Below are positions 9,298-18,353 of a stretch of 64,000 nucleotides of DNA, piece by piece. Below the pieces are notes generated by a model that saw only the letters and a program-made list of their open reading frames with translations, did no database searches and was not told where the DNA came from. Origin of the DNA: Chitinophagaceae bacterium UBA4407 (GTDB lineage: Bacteria; Bacteroidota; Bacteroidia; Chitinophagales; Chitinophagaceae); contig DGQT01000068.1 in the NCBI GenBank assembly GCA_002390845.1, positions 1 through 64,000 on the forward strand. The letters are read 5' to 3'. Each line of letters begins with the position of its first letter. Position 1 is the first letter of the stretch. Position numbers and translations under genes: made by a program.

Positions 9298-9939
9298 TCA
9301 AACAATCTTTTCCTGCAATGCTTTTGAAACCGCTTCTGTATTACTGTTTACATGCAGCTTGGCATAAATATTTTTCATGTGCGTACGCACCGTTTCATAA
9401 GTGGCACCAATAGCATCGGCAATCATTTTAAAGCTTTTTCCTTTTACAAGCTGTTGTAAAATTTCTTTCTCTTTTGGCGTAAGCTGGTAGTCTGTGCTTT
9501 TTACCGGTGTTACATTTCTTTGAAATAATTCCAATACCCGCCGTGCAATTGAACCAGACATAGGGCTGCCACCATTGTACACATCTTTAATAGCTTCTAT
9601 ATAACCAGCCGGTGAAGTTGTTTTTAAAATATAACCCGATGCCCCCGCACAAATGGCGTTAAAAATATTATCATCATCATGAAAAATGGTCTGCATTAAA
9701 ACCTGCACAGATGGGAATTGTTGTTTAATGATCTTAACAGCTTCAATACCATTCATACCGGGCATTTCAATATCCATTAACACTACATCGGGCAAAGATT
9801 TTTTTAGCTGAAAAATTATGTCATTGCTGTCGGGGAAAGCACCGGTGCAGGTAAAACCTTCCGTACCATTTATTAAATAATACAGGCTTTCGCGAAGGTG
9901 TTTGTTATCTTCAAATATGCTAACGCGTATGGTACTCAT
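9298..9939 (-). CDS. NarL/FixJ-family response regulator
   Basis: 213 residues. Receiver domain at 1-125 with acidic pocket E10/D11, phospho-acceptor D56 in VVLMDIEMPG, and K104 in the ILK motif. A LuxR-type helix-turn-helix occupies about 148-210 (LTPKEKEILQQLVKGKSFKM, then VRTHMKNIY). The gene is upstream of, and on the same strand as, the two HisKA_3 kinases, so a two-kinase, one-regulator pathway is inferred. Targets are unknown. Confidence 0.92.
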   Translation of the reverse strand: MSTIRVSIFEDNKHLRESLYYLINGTEGFTCTGAFPDSNDIIFQLKKSLPDVVLMDIEMPGMNGIEAVKIIKQQFPSVQVLMQTIFHDDDNIFNAICAGASGYILKTTSPAGYIEAIKDVYNGGSPMSGSIARRVLELFQRNVTPVKSTDYQLTPKEKEILQQLVKGKSFKMIADAIGATYETVRTHMKNIYAKLHVNSNTEAVSKALQEKIV

Positions 9940-10011
9940 TACTGCCGGTTTTCTGTAAAATTGCTACATTTTCAGCGAATAAACATACCACAATCGGGGG
10001 AAGAATTTTTT

Positions 10012-10252
10012 GTGCCCGGCTAAAGAATAAAGATGAGGCTTTTGTTGCGTCGCACACTTGTACGTTGGGATTATACATGAGCTTTTACCGCAGCGTAGAA
10101 TTTAACCGAAGAGATGGAGAGACGCAAAGAGAATACAACTACTCTGCGGCTTTGCGCCTCTGCGGCTATTGCATTTTGTTCAGTCATGTTCTGAATGTAC
10201 AAGTGTGCGACGCAACAGCCGATGCCATATAATTCCGTAAGCCGGGCTCATA
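10012..10252. repeat. Dispersed element, best-preserved paired copy
   Basis: L core GTTGCGTCGCACACTTGTAC at 10044-10063 and R core GTACAAGTGTGCGACGCAAC at 10197-10216 are perfect reverse complements. Outer arms GTGCCCGGCT (10012-10021) and AGCCGGGCTCAT (10240-10251) also match. The L inner part reads GGGATTATACATGAGCTTTTACC. The interior (about 10090-10180) is a separate hairpin of GACGCAAAG/CTTTGCGCC type. This fills the 317-base gap downstream of the response regulator start. Confidence 0.92.
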
Positions 10253-10256
10253 ATAT

Positions 10257-10904
10257 TTACAAAGTCTTTATCATGCCCGGTAATTTTTTTATGGTAAAGT
10301 AAATGATGCATAAAAATGCTGCAAGCGAAAATGTAAAAACCCAAAACTGCTGGTGCTGCCATGGCTGAAAAAAATGACTAATGGTTACATGAATAAGTCC
10401 GCCGGGATTTGTAACAATATCCCAACTGTTGAATCGCAAAAAACGGCCAAGAAAAATGCCATAACTGCACAGTACGATCAATGCAACAGTTGCGGGATTG
10501 CGCCATTTTATTTTAAGGTGCCGCGCCAGGAAACGCTCTGTCTGCATGAGTGATACAAAGCCAAGTGCAACACCATTCCACGCGCCACTGGCCGATATTA
10601 AAAGATCGAACCAGTAAGGAACCGGGGGCCTTTCCTGGTAATGCAACAGGTCTGTTAAAAGATAGGGCGCATTTGGGAAAAAGAGTAGCCAGCATGCGAG
10701 TAAAACACCTGCTTTAAAATTAAATTTTTTATGTTGTTTCAATTGCCTGCTGAAAAACAAAGGCACCATTGCGAGAAATAAATTCCATGGATAAAACAAA
10801 TAAACATTTTCGTTTGTAACCAAATACCTGGTGCCTACCAGTACCAATGTAAATGCTGTTGACAGCAATAACATTTTCTCTATCTCACTTAATTTCTTTT
10901 TCAT
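10257..10904 (-). CDS. DUF1361 integral membrane protein
   Basis: The start at 10904 (MKKKLSEIEKMLLLS) overlaps the stop of the gene upstream by ATGA, so translational coupling is likely; the longer frame to 10970 is not used. The product is 215 residues with about six membrane helices and a conserved FPNAPYLLTDLLHY stretch typical of DUF1361. No enzyme motif is visible. Last gene of a four-gene operon. Confidence 0.8.
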   Translation of the reverse strand: MKKKLSEIEKMLLLSTAFTLVLVGTRYLVTNENVYLFYPWNLFLAMVPLFFSRQLKQHKKFNFKAGVLLACWLLFFPNAPYLLTDLLHYQERPPVPYWFDLLISASGAWNGVALGFVSLMQTERFLARHLKIKWRNPATVALIVLCSYGIFLGRFLRFNSWDIVTNPGGLIHVTISHFFQPWQHQQFWVFTFSLAAFLCIIYFTIKKLPGMIKTL

Positions 10905-11266
10905 AATAACTGAATGATTTTCGGAATGAAAATAATGCATGCAATCACTACACTTATTATGGATGCCCACAATACAGCCGCAGCGCTTACATCTTTAATA
11001 AATTTTATGCCGGGATGAAATTCTGCCTGCACTACATCGCTCAATTTTTCAATAGCTGCATTGATCATTTCAAGACCAATAACCAAACCAATGCACAACA
11101 AAACTGCAACCCATTCTGTAGCATTTATGTTCAATGCAAAAGCAAGTATTGTTACTGCAAGTGTTGCGGCTAAATGTATTTTTCCATTACGGTCTTTCAG
11201 GAAAAATACCTGCATGCCTTTAAATGCATTACCAAACGATTGTAACAATGTTTGTTGTTTATTCAT
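10901..11266 (-). CDS. dgkA: Diacylglycerol/undecaprenol kinase family protein
   Basis: 121 residues, the usual size for the small membrane-embedded DagK family. The family signature is visible: GLEMINAAIEKLSDVV with its acidic residues, followed by HPGIKFIKDVSAAAVL. There are three predicted membrane helices. In other bacteria these enzymes phosphorylate diacylglycerol or undecaprenol, feeding lipid turnover or the cell-wall lipid carrier; the Gram-positive-like form here could be either. Both ends overlap neighbours by ATGA. Confidence 0.87.
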   Translation of the reverse strand: MNKQQTLLQSFGNAFKGMQVFFLKDRNGKIHLAATLAVTILAFALNINATEWVAVLLCIGLVIGLEMINAAIEKLSDVVQAEFHPGIKFIKDVSAAAVLWASIISVVIACIIFIPKIIQLL

Positions 11267-11766
11267 AATAGTATTTGATTACTCTGTTCAGTTTTAAATA
11301 TTTTATTGCGAACATAGTTTGTTTCCTGCGGCAACAATGCAAACCAATCCCAATCGTGAATGATTGTTGCATTTTTACCGTTGCCATACGATTGTTTCAT
11401 TTTCAGATGATATTCAGGAGTGAAAATTATACCAAAAATTACCGTTATCAATACAGGAAAAGAAATTCTTCCATTACCCAACATAAAACACTGCATGCAA
11501 ATTTCGCCTTCTTCTGTAGTGTCAAACCCAAGCAGAAAATGCTTCATATCATGCCGTTCATAACCTGGCAACAGGTTGATATTTTTTGCAACCATAAAAT
11601 CAGCAAGATCCCTGCCTACAATACCTTTTGGCATTTCGGTAAGCTTTGTAAGCGAACAGGGAAATGGATTGGGCTTTATGATCATTTTTAAAAAAGGTAA
11701 AGCTGCGGCATGCGTAAGAAAAACGAGTATCCTTACTCTTAAGGCCTTTAATTTTTGAATCATCAT
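11263..11766 (-). CDS. Coq4-like protein
   Basis: 167 residues. The sequence GYERHDMKHFLLGFDTTEEGE fits the Coq4 metal-binding signature HDxxH followed by eleven residues and E (about residues 71-87). Coq4 proteins scaffold or take part in ubiquinone ring modification; most Bacteroidota make menaquinone, so the role here is open. The N terminus is amphipathic and slightly hydrophobic, suggesting membrane association. The stop overlaps the dgkA start (ATGA). The assignment rests on the motif and size. Confidence 0.65.
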   Translation of the reverse strand: MMIQKLKALRVRILVFLTHAAALPFLKMIIKPNPFPCSLTKLTEMPKGIVGRDLADFMVAKNINLLPGYERHDMKHFLLGFDTTEEGEICMQCFMLGNGRISFPVLITVIFGIIFTPEYHLKMKQSYGNGKNATIIHDWDWFALLPQETNYVRNKIFKTEQSNQILL

Positions 11767-11791
11767 ATTAAATTTGAATGTCTGTTTTTGG

Positions 11792-12373
11792 CTAACCTGT
11801 TATTGCTCTTTCTTTAACCGCCTGCCTTTTAAAAATAGAAAACTGAATGATGTAATGAATTATAATAACTGCCATACAACCGGCCCAAGCAATAAGAATC
11901 ATGTTTAAAAGATTTGCTTCGCGCTGTTCAACTTCGTTAAGTGAACGGCCCACTGCAACAAAACCAATTTCGGAGGAACGCACCGCTTTTAAAACCATTG
12001 CTTCGCGAACACCGGGGCGCGGCTGCCATGTAAATACATTCTCGTTATTGCTGCGTGCAAATTCGAATACGCCTTTTGGAAGCTTAGGCATTTTACCATC
12101 CTGCGTGCCGGTAGAATTTATTGGGTCTCCATTTAAATTATACAATGCAACGAATGTGGCAAGGCTTTTTGAAATCTCAATGGTATCGCCGGGCAATAAC
12201 TGGCTATAGGAATTGTTATGGCTGATGTTTTCAACAATATCGCGGGCCAATTGTATTTGCGGATCGTTTGCTGCTGAACGGTGCGCCTGCTGCACCGTTG
12301 CATAAATTGTAAGCATAATTACTGAAACAATTATTGCTGCGGCGATGTGCGTGATAAATTGTGAGTGTTTCAT
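11792..12373 (-). CDS. Two-helix membrane protein with extracytoplasmic domain, unknown function
   Basis: 193 residues. Membrane helices at about 9-28 and 155-178 frame an extracytoplasmic domain of about 125 residues, a layout like that of small sensor domains (PAS/Cache-like), but with no signalling output beyond about 15 cytoplasmic residues. It ends 25 bases before the Coq4-like gene and probably heads the same operon. Not recognised as a named family. Confidence 0.65.
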   Translation of the reverse strand: MKHSQFITHIAAAIIVSVIMLTIYATVQQAHRSAANDPQIQLARDIVENISHNNSYSQLLPGDTIEISKSLATFVALYNLNGDPINSTGTQDGKMPKLPKGVFEFARSNNENVFTWQPRPGVREAMVLKAVRSSEIGFVAVGRSLNEVEQREANLLNMILIAWAGCMAVIIIHYIIQFSIFKRQAVKERAITG

Positions 12374-12440
12374 GTTTAATTATTTTATTGTGCGTTTGAA
12401 ATAAGCAACAAAGAAGTTTTTGATACCAGCTTTCTGTTCG

Positions 12441-12580
12441 CTTGTTGAGCTTTGTTGCGTCGCAATCCTTTCATCTTTCGGACTATGAATGAAGCTTTTG
12501 AAAACTGTCACCATTCGCACATAACTGTCGCCAAAAGATATGCAGATAAAGTGATTGCGACGCAACGATGCTGCCATGAA
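12441..12580. repeat. Dispersed element, paired short-core variant
   Basis: L core GTTGCGTCGCAAT at 12454-12466 and R core ATTGCGACGCAAC at 12554-12566 are perfect reverse complements, but the CACTTGTAC half is replaced on both sides. The matching change in both arms suggests that arms are copied or corrected together. It occupies most of the 222-base gap. Confidence 0.8.
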
Positions 12581-12595
12581 ATACAAGTGTTGGTA

Positions 12596-14434
12596 TTATA
12601 CAATTTCGGGTTGTGCTTTGCTTAATGAAGGATTGTACCAATTGATCTTCCGGCTAACATACATTACGATGGCGAGCACAATGAAAAGGCTGATGCTTCC
12701 AACCAGTAACGCAGTATCTTCAAGGCTGATCAATACATAATTAAAGCCATATAAACCACCCAATACAAGCCCAAATAAGCCTGCAATTTTCCAGCTTTTG
12801 AAATGCCCTTTCGCGTATAAGGAAATAAGCGATACAGTTGCAGTTGCTGCAACCAGGTAAGCATAATTAAAGTACAGATATTCACTGATAGAAAGTAGTA
12901 ATGTATAAAATATTACAAGTGCAAGACCAACCAGAATATACTGCACAGGGTGCATGCTTTTCTTTTGCATTATTTCTACAATAAAGAATAATGAGAAGGT
13001 AAGCCCAATAAAAAGTATTGCATATTTTATACAGCGTGCGGTTTTTGCGTAGTGATCGGCGGGTTGCAGAATGCTTACCCCAAAGCCGGTACCTTTTTTA
13101 ATTATACTACCATCTGTTAATATTGAAGGGAAAGGAAGGTTGGCCTTATTAAATATCCATTTGGCGGTAAAGCCGTCGGCGGTAATCTTATTATCGTTTG
13201 GCAAAGTATTGCCGTCAAAAGAAGGGTTGTTCCAACTTGATTTTAATGTAAATGTGCTGTTTCCGCTAAGTGGAAGAAAATGTAATTGCCCGGCACCTTT
13301 TATTTTTAGATCGTAATTAAATGCTTTGTCAGTACTAAGGTCATCTGCCGATAAGTGAACAGTCGCAGATAAACCGACAGTATCAATTTCTGTGGTGGGC
13401 AAGCCGGGTGATAATTCGTATTGAATACCATTAAATGTGATTGATACTTTTTCTTCAATTCCTTTATAATCGCTGATACCGAGGCATATCCTTGCTTCGC
13501 CAAAATCTAACGCCGATGAATCAATATCTTTTGGAAGTTTAATTTGAAAATTTCCTTTTGATTTAATATCACTTTTGTAAAACAGGATTTTATAAATAGA
13601 ACGGTCTCTTTCTTCGGGCGTTACCTGCCCGTTTACATCCGCATTCTCGGGTAATACAATAATATGTTTACTTATATTTTTATAAGGTATAAAAATATAA
13701 GGGCCACTTAATGTTTGGGCATTCGACCACCTGCTGCTGGATTCGGCAACGATCTTCTCCTGCCGGTCTTCTCTTTCTGTTACAAGACCAGATATAAAAA
13801 AAGTGGGGATGAGCATGGCGAGAATTAATATACCGGTAATGATTGCTTTACTTAATACCTTGTTCATAGGATTTCTTTTTTGACTTGGGTAGTTTGTTCC
13901 CGATTCCGAATTGTAATTGAGTTCCATATATGTGTTGATTTGATTTTCGATCACTAAAGGCAAGGGAAAGTGTGGAATAAATTCAGAGCCATCATCCTGA
14001 ATTAAGTATTGTATTATTTTATTGTTGTTAACAATACAGGAAGCCAATACACATACCGCCAGAACACCGGCAGATATCAACCATGGTTCAAAAAAATATT
14101 CTGATGTCCCGGAAATAGATGAAAAGCCGGACGTAAGAAATGCTGCTAAGAAACCATATAGCAGTACAATAAATAATAATAAAGCTGCCAGGCGCAAAAG
14201 TTTGTTTACAATTGAAATTTTTTTCTTTTGAATGCTACCTACCCTGAAACATAGAATAATCCATGCAGGTACACTTCCGATGCATGATACCAGTGCTGCG
14301 ATGAAAAAAGCTGCTACAGCGAAAACCACAGAATCATCAATAGTGAAATACACAAACACTCCAATTGAAAATATTACCCACGTTCCAAACCAAATTCTTA
14401 TTGCTATTGTGGTATCGTCAATTTTTTTATCCAT
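12596..14434 (-). CDS. creD: CreD family inner membrane protein with N-terminal extension
   Basis: 612 residues. The part from about 190 (MNKVLSKAIITGILILAM) to the end is CreD-like: one N-terminal helix, a periplasmic domain of about 230 residues starting after FFISGLVTEREDRQEKIV, then five or six helices. Before it lie about 190 residues with four predicted helices that ordinary CreD proteins (about 450 residues) lack. An internal ATG at 13867 would give a normal CreD, so either the gene is a fusion or the upstream frame is a separate translation product. CreD is tied to envelope stress and colicin or beta-lactam tolerance in enterobacteria. In Bacteroidota it commonly sits beside a small winged-helix regulator, as here. 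Confidence 0.83.
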   Translation of the reverse strand: MDKKIDDTTIAIRIWFGTWVIFSIGVFVYFTIDDSVVFAVAAFFIAALVSCIGSVPAWIILCFRVGSIQKKKISIVNKLLRLAALLLFIVLLYGFLAAFLTSGFSSISGTSEYFFEPWLISAGVLAVCVLASCIVNNNKIIQYLIQDDGSEFIPHFPLPLVIENQINTYMELNYNSESGTNYPSQKRNPMNKVLSKAIITGILILAMLIPTFFISGLVTEREDRQEKIVAESSSRWSNAQTLSGPYIFIPYKNISKHIIVLPENADVNGQVTPEERDRSIYKILFYKSDIKSKGNFQIKLPKDIDSSALDFGEARICLGISDYKGIEEKVSITFNGIQYELSPGLPTTEIDTVGLSATVHLSADDLSTDKAFNYDLKIKGAGQLHFLPLSGNSTFTLKSSWNNPSFDGNTLPNDNKITADGFTAKWIFNKANLPFPSILTDGSIIKKGTGFGVSILQPADHYAKTARCIKYAILFIGLTFSLFFIVEIMQKKSMHPVQYILVGLALVIFYTLLLSISEYLYFNYAYLVAATATVSLISLYAKGHFKSWKIAGLFGLVLGGLYGFNYVLISLEDTALLVGSISLFIVLAIVMYVSRKINWYNPSLSKAQPEIV

Positions 14435-14479
14435 ATTTTAAAAAGTGCTTTGAATTTCAAAGTATTCATGCAAAAAAAA

Positions 14480-14779
14480 TTACTTCGATGATTTAATCAT
14501 TTCCTCAAGTGCATCAAGGTGCAGCCTGAAAACTTTCTCCCCTGCCTTTGTTGCTGAGTACGTGGTATTGGTTTTACGCCCGATAAACCCTTTCTGTACT
14601 TTAATGTATCCATTTTCTTCCAGTGCTTTTATGTGGCTTGCCAGGTTGCCATCTGTAACCTTAATTAATTCTTTCAGGTCGTTAAAGTTTACTTCAGCAT
14701 TTACCATCAGGGCGCTCATGATGCCCAGCCGCACACGGCTGTCAAAGTTTTTATTTAAATTTTCAATCGGATTTTTCAT
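14480..14779 (-). CDS. Winged-helix transcriptional regulator (HTH_34/MarR-like)
   Basis: 99 residues forming one winged-helix domain: RLGIMSALMVNAEVNFNDLK, a recognition helix around TDGNLASHIKALEENGYI, and a wing around GFIGRKTNTTYSAT. It lies 46 bases upstream of the creD-like gene on the same strand and probably controls it and the upstream membrane protein gene. The effector is unknown. Confidence 0.85.
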   Translation of the reverse strand: MKNPIENLNKNFDSRVRLGIMSALMVNAEVNFNDLKELIKVTDGNLASHIKALEENGYIKVQKGFIGRKTNTTYSATKAGEKVFRLHLDALEEMIKSSK

Positions 14780-14820
14780 GAGCCAATTACTAAAATAAAT
14801 TAAAATGCCGATGCGATTCT

Positions 14821-15474
14821 TTAGTTGTTACGTTCATACTTCCACCACATTACAGTTCCATAAATAATGTGAAATAACCCAAAACCAAGTGCCCAAAAAT
14901 AAATACTGAATTCAGTAAACCAAAGGTTAATAATACCGAGCAATATAAGGCTGTAGCTCAGATAAACGGTATCTGAAAGCGTGTATTTGCTCGCATTTAA
15001 AACTGCCAATCCATAAAAAATAAGACAGCCCGGTGCAATAAAAACATACACCCCGTTTTTAATAAGCGCCAATAAAAAAATTCCACCGGTTGCCATTGGA
15101 ACAATAACATTAATCATCAGCCGCCGGGCAGTGGTTCCCCAAATTGGTGTATTTGTTTTTCTGCTGCGTAAATAAGTAAAAATAAAGGCAAGAAAAAAAG
15201 CAGCAAAAAAAGTAATCACTGCAATCAAAAATAGCTGGTTAAACAACAGGCTGCCACTATCTTTAAAAATATACTCGCCCCTGTCTGCATTAAAATCAGG
15301 GCCTGTTTCAAATTTATAATTAGTGATGCGGTCATTGGCAAACCATGCCCCAACCAATGCACAACTGCCTGCAGCTATTCCGCTTAAACCGCTCAGGCTT
15401 ATGAAACGGCTGCTGCGTTCCATCATTTGCTTAATATCCTGCAGCGTATCTAAATGATGATTTTGATCACTCAT
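14821..15474 (-). CDS. Membrane protein linked to creD and its regulator
   Basis: The start is placed at 15474 (MSDQNHHLDTLQDIKQMMER), giving 217 residues; the longer frame to 15549 adds a sequence that runs into intergenic repeat. The N terminus is soluble and helical, followed by about six membrane helices. A short conserved segment MMERSSRFISLSGLSGIAAG precedes the first helix. This family often sits upstream of the small winged-helix regulator in Bacteroidota. Function unknown. Confidence 0.75.
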   Translation of the reverse strand: MSDQNHHLDTLQDIKQMMERSSRFISLSGLSGIAAGSCALVGAWFANDRITNYKFETGPDFNADRGEYIFKDSGSLLFNQLFLIAVITFFAAFFLAFIFTYLRSRKTNTPIWGTTARRLMINVIVPMATGGIFLLALIKNGVYVFIAPGCLIFYGLAVLNASKYTLSDTVYLSYSLILLGIINLWFTEFSIYFWALGFGLFHIIYGTVMWWKYERNN

Positions 15475-15534
15475 AAAAGCACTTTGAAATTCAAAGTAAA
15501 TAAGTAAAATCGATACCTCCAAATATAAATTGTG

Positions 15535-15745
15535 AAATTTTTTACCCAACTAAGGTGCTTGTCTGATCGTTCCTTGCGTCGCACACTTGTACGTTCAGAA
15601 ATATATGCAGCAACCCGCACCTGGTTGCAGCAAAGGAAACTGGTTGAATTTCCGAAAGCCGGTTGCACGCAGCCGAAAGCTATTACAGCGTACAACTGTG
15701 CGACGCAACCTAAGCCTTATAGTAATTCTTTTGCCGGGTACATAA
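15535..15745. repeat. Dispersed element, paired L and R arms
   Basis: L core TTGCGTCGCACACTTGTAC at 15574-15592, R core GTACAACTGTGCGACGCAAC at 15690-15709, with the outer R arm ending GCCGGGTACATAAATG. It fills the divergent gap between the membrane protein gene and the RND exporter gene, so promoters for both must lie in or beside it. Confidence 0.88.
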
Positions 15746-15844
15746 ATGTATTGGCTGTTAAAAAAATATGCGCATGGGCACAGTATTAGCATTTAAACAT
15801 AATAAGGCTTTTCTTTGCACCGATTTTTTACAAACACTCTATAT

Positions 15845-18220
15845 ATGTGGCAACGTATTGCAAGCTTTATTCTGAAATATAAACTGGTACTACTTACGTT
15901 ACTGGCCGGGGCAACTGTGTGGATGGCTTTCCTGGCTTCGCATATAGAAATGAGTTATGATTTTGGTAAAGCAATACCCGCCGATAACGCCAAGTATAAA
16001 GAATACCTTGCCTTTAAAGAAAAGTTTGGGGAAGATGGCACTACGATGGTAATGGGTGTACAAAGCGATTCGCTTTATACGCCTGCTGTATTTAATGCAA
16101 TGGCGAGTCTGCAACAGCAATTAAAAAAAGTTTCAGGAGTGGAAACTATACTCAGCATTGCAGATGCAGTGAACCTTGTAAAAGCAGATTCTGCAGAAAA
16201 ATTTAATGCTAAAAAAATATTTCATTATCCATACAACGATCAGGCGCTGCTAGACAGCGATAAAAATGTTTTTCAAAACCTACCCTTCTATAAAGGCATG
16301 TTGTATAACGATAGTTCACATGCTTACTTAATGGCGTTGCGGTTGAATAAAGACACGGCCAACAGCAAATCGCGTACTAGGCTGGTGAATGACATTATAC
16401 AGCAAGTTCAATCGTTTGAAAGTGCCACTCATATTAACGTACACCTTAGTGGTTTGCCTTATATACGTACCAATGTTGCCAACAGGATACAAAAAGAAAT
16501 GTATTGGTTTTTGATAGGTTCGCTCATTTTATCAGCAGTTACTTTATTACTGTTCTTTCGTTCATTCAGCGCTATGATCATGAGCTTGCTGGTAGTGATG
16601 ATGGGTGTAATATTCAGCCTGGGTACAATGGTGCTTTTCGGTTATAAGATTACGCTACTCACTGCATTAATTCCGCCGCTTATTGTGGTAATTGGTATAC
16701 CCAACTGTATTTACTTTCTGAATAAATATCATACCAGTTACCGTCATGAAACCGACAAACAGAAAGCGCTGATAACAATGGTTGGGCGTATGGGCGTGGT
16801 AACTTTATTCTGTAACATCGCTGCGGCTATTGGCTTTGCAGTATTTGCTTTTACTGACAGCGCTTTATTAAAAGAATTTGGTATTGTATCAGGGATAAAT
16901 ATTATGCTGTTGTTTTTGATCTCCTTGATTTTTATTCCTTCAGTTTTAAGTTATTTGCCTGCCCCTAAAGCAAAGCATGTACGCTATTTAGACAATAAAT
17001 TCCTTGAAAAAATTCTGGTGCGCATTGAGCATTGGACGCTCCATCACGGCAAATGGATCTATGCTGTTACCGTACTGGCAATTGCTGCGGCAATTGCAGG
17101 AATTACACAATTAAAGAGTGAAGGTTTTATTGTTGACGATCTTCCCAAGAACGATAAGATTTATACAGATCTTAAATGGTTTGAACAAAACTTCAACGGC
17201 ATCATGCCGCTCGAAATTCTGATCGATTCTAAAAAGAAAAATGGTTTGCTCCGCTCCACGGCAACCATTGAAAAGATCGATGAATTTTCGCAGTATATCG
17301 AATCCTGCCCCGAAACTGCAAAGCCTTTATCTTTTGTAGATGGATTAAAATTTGCCAAACAGGCATATTACGATGGCGACAGTGTAAACTATACAACGCC
17401 CACCAGTCTGGATATGCCATTGCTAGGCGCATATTTAAAACGCGATAAAAAAGATACTGCACAAAAAAGCGCCATCAGCAGTATGCTTACCAGTTTTATT
17501 GACAGTACCAAACGTTATGCACGCATCAGCGTAAATATGAAAGATATTGGCAGCGCCAAACTTCCTGCACTCTTAAACAACTTTGATTCCGCTGCGCAAA
17601 TGATATTCAACAATGTTAATGTCAAAGATTCAAGTGCTGCAAAAATTCAGAACACAAAAGATTCACTCCCTTACAAAATAACATTTACCGGCACCAGTGT
17701 TACCTTTCTCGAAGGCACCAGTTTCATTATTAACGGGCTTAAAGAAAGTATCATGTGGGCCTTTCTGCTCATTGCTTTATGTATGCTTTATCTGTTCCGT
17801 TCTGCAAGAATATTGTTATGTTCATTAATACCCAACCTGGTGCCGCTGGTAATTACCGCAGGTGTAATGGGTTGGGCAGGCATTGCGCTGAAACCCTCTA
17901 CAGTCCTCATCTTCAGCGTGGCGCTGGGTATTGTAATTGATGTTACCATTCGTTTTCTGGTAAACTATAAACAGGAACTTCCATTAAATAATTTCGATGT
18001 TGAAGCCACGTTAATTCAAACAATCCGCCATACCGGTATCAGTATTATTTATACATCGCTTGTGTTAACAGCAGGGTTTATTATTTTCTGCATCAGCGAT
18101 TTTGGCGGTACCAAAGCATTGGGCTGGCTCACTTCATTAACGTTGGTAACAGGTACACTCACCAATCTTATTTTGCTGCCCGTATTAATAAAAGCGCTCT
18201 CAAAAAAGAGAAAGAAATAA
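15845..18220 (+). CDS. RND/MMPL family exporter
   Basis: The ATG at 15845 (MWQRIASFILKYKLVLLTLL) is preferred to an upstream TTG at 15815; it gives 791 residues. The protein shows the two-fold RND layout: helix 1 (about 15-35), a large extracytoplasmic loop (about 36-210), five helices, helix 7 (about 405), a second loop (about 425-625), and five more helices. Sequences such as SVALGIVIDVTIRFLVNYKQ fit helix 10 of the MMPL/HAE3 group, including the acidic residue expected for proton coupling. No membrane-fusion or outer-membrane partner gene is adjacent, as is usual for this group, which moves lipids or other hydrophobic compounds. Substrate unknown. Confidence 0.88.
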   Translation: MWQRIASFILKYKLVLLTLLAGATVWMAFLASHIEMSYDFGKAIPADNAKYKEYLAFKEKFGEDGTTMVMGVQSDSLYTPAVFNAMASLQQQLKKVSGVETILSIADAVNLVKADSAEKFNAKKIFHYPYNDQALLDSDKNVFQNLPFYKGMLYNDSSHAYLMALRLNKDTANSKSRTRLVNDIIQQVQSFESATHINVHLSGLPYIRTNVANRIQKEMYWFLIGSLILSAVTLLLFFRSFSAMIMSLLVVMMGVIFSLGTMVLFGYKITLLTALIPPLIVVIGIPNCIYFLNKYHTSYRHETDKQKALITMVGRMGVVTLFCNIAAAIGFAVFAFTDSALLKEFGIVSGINIMLLFLISLIFIPSVLSYLPAPKAKHVRYLDNKFLEKILVRIEHWTLHHGKWIYAVTVLAIAAAIAGITQLKSEGFIVDDLPKNDKIYTDLKWFEQNFNGIMPLEILIDSKKKNGLLRSTATIEKIDEFSQYIESCPETAKPLSFVDGLKFAKQAYYDGDSVNYTTPTSLDMPLLGAYLKRDKKDTAQKSAISSMLTSFIDSTKRYARISVNMKDIGSAKLPALLNNFDSAAQMIFNNVNVKDSSAAKIQNTKDSLPYKITFTGTSVTFLEGTSFIINGLKESIMWAFLLIALCMLYLFRSARILLCSLIPNLVPLVITAGVMGWAGIALKPSTVLIFSVALGIVIDVTIRFLVNYKQELPLNNFDVEATLIQTIRHTGISIIYTSLVLTAGFIIFCISDFGGTKALGWLTSLTLVTGTLTNLILLPVLIKALSKKRKK

Positions 18221-18224
18221 GGAA

Positions 18225-18335
18225 TTTTTTTAGCCCTGCAGCAGTGTTTCAATTGATCTTTTCTTGCGTCGCACACTTGTACGTTCGGATTATGCATGAG
18301 CTTTTAACTTAGCGTAGATCGAAGCGAAAAATTAA
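18225..18335 (+). repeat. Dispersed element, L half-arm
   Basis: Follows the exporter stop directly: TTTTTTTAGCCCTGC, core TTGCGTCGCACACTTGTAC at 18264-18282, then inner GTTCGGATTATGCATGAGCTTTTAACTTAGCG, an excellent match to the inner consensus. The next R arm (19021) is on the far side of the VOC gene. Confidence 0.87.
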
Positions 18336-18353
18336 CATAGAACAATACAAATG

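Noticed and set aside
15532..15792. Short open frames on both strands across the divergent gap
   Set aside because: They consist of element arms (RRTLVRS, CVAHL-type strings) and have no independent support.
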